Below, piece by piece: positions 4,445 through 6,069 of a DNA stretch of 6,069 nt. The notes under the pieces were generated by a model. That model had not been told where the DNA came from and ran no database searches. It worked only from the letters and a program-made list of their open reading frames with translations. Position 1 is the stretch's first letter, and each line of letters opens with the position of its first letter. Position numbers and translations under genes: made by a program. Source of the stretch: an uncultured Succinatimonas sp. (GTDB lineage: Bacteria; Pseudomonadota; Gammaproteobacteria; Enterobacterales; Succinivibrionaceae); assembly GCA_937880335.1 (NCBI GenBank), contig CALFLJ010000164.1:1-6069 (forward strand), read 5' to 3'.

Positions 4445-6069
4445 AAGCCACGCAAGCCTTGAGAGCGACATGGATGACGCAGTTTACGTAATGCCTTAGC
4501 CTCGATTTGACGGATACGCTCACGAGTTACACCAAACTGTCTACCTACTTCCTCAAGAGTATGATCAGATGGCATACCTATACCAAAACGCATTCTTAAA
4601 ACCTGAGCCTCTCGTGGTGGCATCTCATCTAAAACGCTGTTGATTGCATTTTTTAGACTTTCTGAGGTAGCAGCCTCAGCTGGAACAATAATTGAATTGT
4701 CCTCAATAAAATCTCCAAGATGCGAATCGTCATCATCACCTACAGGAGTTTCAAGAGAGATAGGTTCCTTGGCAATCTTCATTACCTTACGTACCTTATC
4801 CTCTGGCAAGCCCATACGTGATGCCAACTCCTCTGGAGTAGGTTCACGCCCCTTTTCCTGTAACATCTGACGAGAGATACGATTGAGTTTATTTATAGTC
4901 TCAATCATATGTACAGGAATACGTATAGTACGAGCCTGATCGGCAATGGAACGTGTGATAGCCTGTCTAATCCACCATGTTGCATAAGTTGAGAACTTAT
5001 AACCACGGCGATACTCAAACTTATCAACGGCCTTCATAAGACCGATATTACCCTCTTGAATGAGATCCAAGAATTGGAGTCCTCGATTGGTGTACTTCTT
5101 GGCTATGGAAATGACTAGACGTAAGTTAGCCTCAACCATTTCCTTTTTAGCTTTTTTAGCCATAGCATCGCCCATCATAATGCGCTTTGAAAGCTCACGC
5201 AGACGGCTAATGTTAATTCCGGCATCAGCTTCGATGTCTTGTAAAGCGTTTACACACACTTGGATCTGTTCTTCATGCTCACGTAGTTTTACAGCATAAG
5301 GTTTGCGAACCTTGGATGCTTTTTCAAACCAAGCCATATTAGAAACTTGATCATTTTCGTTGTAATACTTCTTAAGATCTTCGATCTTCATGCCACATCT
5401 TAATACACAGATCTCACGAATACGACGATCTTGACGTTTTACACGATCCATCATGTCATGCATACGGCGTAATAAACGTTCAAGCTGCGAAGGAACTATC
5501 TTAAAGGTTGAGAAAATTTCTACAAGCTTTGCTAATTCCTTGGCGTATTTACGCTCTGCTACTGCACCATGTTTTTCACGGGCAATACAAACTTTATCAA
5601 ACTGTACACGTAACTCGGTGAAACGACGAGCCGCCTCTTCAGGATCAGGGCCTGAATCGTTGTCAGATCCTACACCAGGATCATCATCGTCCTCATCCTC
5701 GTCGTCATCTATTTGAGTTGCCTTTGATTTCTTAGAACTCTTAGTGCTCTTAGTTTCAGTAGCTGTATCTAAACTATCATCATCTAAGGTGTCATCAGGA
5801 TCACCGTTTTCTAATGCAGAAACATCGTCGACATCTGCATCCACAACGGTATCAACCTCATTTAACTCATCGTCAGATACGGAAACTGTATCATCTTCCT
5901 CAGCTGTATGCGGATCTACGAAGCCTGAGATAATATCTCCAAGCTTAATATCGCTTTCCTCTTGCAAGCTTTCCTGATAGCGTGCAAAAAGGTCTTCCAT
6001 AGCTTGAGGGAATTCGACTAAACAGAGCTGAACCTCGTTTGTGCCGCGCTCTATCCTCTTTGAGATCTC
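4435..6069 (-). CDS. rpoD: RNA polymerase primary sigma factor RpoD (sigma-70), 5' end outside window
   Basis: The product directs core RNA polymerase to -10/-35 promoters of housekeeping genes. An ATG at 6000 is not the start: the frame continues to 6069 as EISKRIERG...VEFPQA, matching the end of sigma region 1.2 of E. coli RpoD (EIDIAKRIEDG...VAEYPEA). Roughly 115 codons (region 1.1 and most of 1.2) are missing to the right. Counting the first visible codon as residue 1, the non-conserved region spans about 10-300 and includes an acidic linker (54-140). Region 2 follows from KKEMVEANLRL (308-318), with the -10-recognising YATWWIRQAITRSIADQ (362-378). Next come region 3 (HMIETINKLNR, 387-397), the sigma finger GDDDDSHLGDFIED (444-457) and the region 4.2 helix-turn-helix TLEEVGRQFGVTRERIRQIEAKALRKLRHP (504-533). 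The visible 544 residues exceed the matching E. coli part by about 46, nearly all in the acidic linker. The C-terminus is HPCRSQGLRGFLD, with Cys where E. coli has Ser. Confidence 0.97.
   Translation of the reverse strand, partial: EISKRIERGTNEVQLCLVEFPQAMEDLFARYQESLQEESDIKLGDIISGFVDPHTAEEDDTVSVSDDELNEVDTVVDADVDDVSALENGDPDDTLDDDSLDTATETKSTKSSKKSKATQIDDDEDEDDDDPGVGSDNDSGPDPEEAARRFTELRVQFDKVCIAREKHGAVAERKYAKELAKLVEIFSTFKIVPSQLERLLRRMHDMMDRVKRQDRRIREICVLRCGMKIEDLKKYYNENDQVSNMAWFEKASKVRKPYAVKLREHEEQIQVCVNALQDIEADAGINISRLRELSKRIMMGDAMAKKAKKEMVEANLRLVISIAKKYTNRGLQFLDLIQEGNIGLMKAVDKFEYRRGYKFSTYATWWIRQAITRSIADQARTIRIPVHMIETINKLNRISRQMLQEKGREPTPEELASRMGLPEDKVRKVMKIAKEPISLETPVGDDDDSHLGDFIEDNSIIVPAEAATSESLKNAINSVLDEMPPREAQVLRMRFGIGMPSDHTLEEVGRQFGVTRERIRQIEAKALRKLRHPCRSQGLRGFLD

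Noticed and set aside
4640..5977. Several plus-strand open frames, some serine-rich, opposite rpoD
   Set aside because: They are the antisense of RpoD; the serine runs are the complement of GAT/GAC/GAG/GAA codons in its acidic linker.

Overview
The window comes from an AT-rich gammaproteobacterium. Its glucokinase and sigma-70 align almost without gaps to the Escherichia coli proteins, while the intergenic DNA is very A+T rich. My best guess is a host-associated anaerobe of the Succinivibrionaceae type. That is inferred from composition and protein similarity and rests on no marker gene.

Layout from left to right. (1) Positions 1-536 hold the 3' end of a gene whose visible N-terminal part is a 36-bp in-frame tandem repeat (12 residues, MELQPSHTVIDA). 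A unique 89-residue tail follows, then a strong intrinsic terminator. (2) Positions 621-1033 hold no intact gene. A short open stretch (810-968) resembles the C-terminal zinc-ribbon/RuvC end of a TnpB protein from the IS200/IS605 group, with its cysteines lost. (3) A minus-strand gene (1034-2050) encodes a secreted protein made of about eleven 20-23-residue repeats typical of a beta-solenoid. (4) The divergent intergenic region (2051-2335) carries a candidate promoter on each strand. On the plus strand, a perfect TATAAT box is followed by three consecutive hairpins, the last resembling a weak terminator. This could be a structured glk leader (attenuator) or a small RNA. (5) glk, glucokinase (2336-3313), ends in a strong terminator. 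(6) A convergent minus-strand gene (3387-3926) encodes a TM2-domain membrane protein with an N-terminal beta-rich domain. (7) About 500 bp without a gene follow (3933-4434), ending in a hairpin-rich rpoD 3' region with an intrinsic terminator. (8) rpoD, the primary sigma factor (minus strand), runs off the right edge. The apparent ATG at 6000 is internal, because homology to sigma-70 continues in frame to 6069. Its acidic linker is about 44 residues longer than in E. coli and contains a lysine/serine patch.

The genes do not form one operon or pathway. Two are housekeeping genes (glucose phosphorylation and primary transcription initiation). Three encode poorly characterised proteins: a repeat protein, a secreted solenoid and a TM2 membrane protein. 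I see no convincing new multi-gene system. The most interesting items are the structured region before glk, the homogenised repeat gene, the secreted solenoid and the possible TnpB relic.
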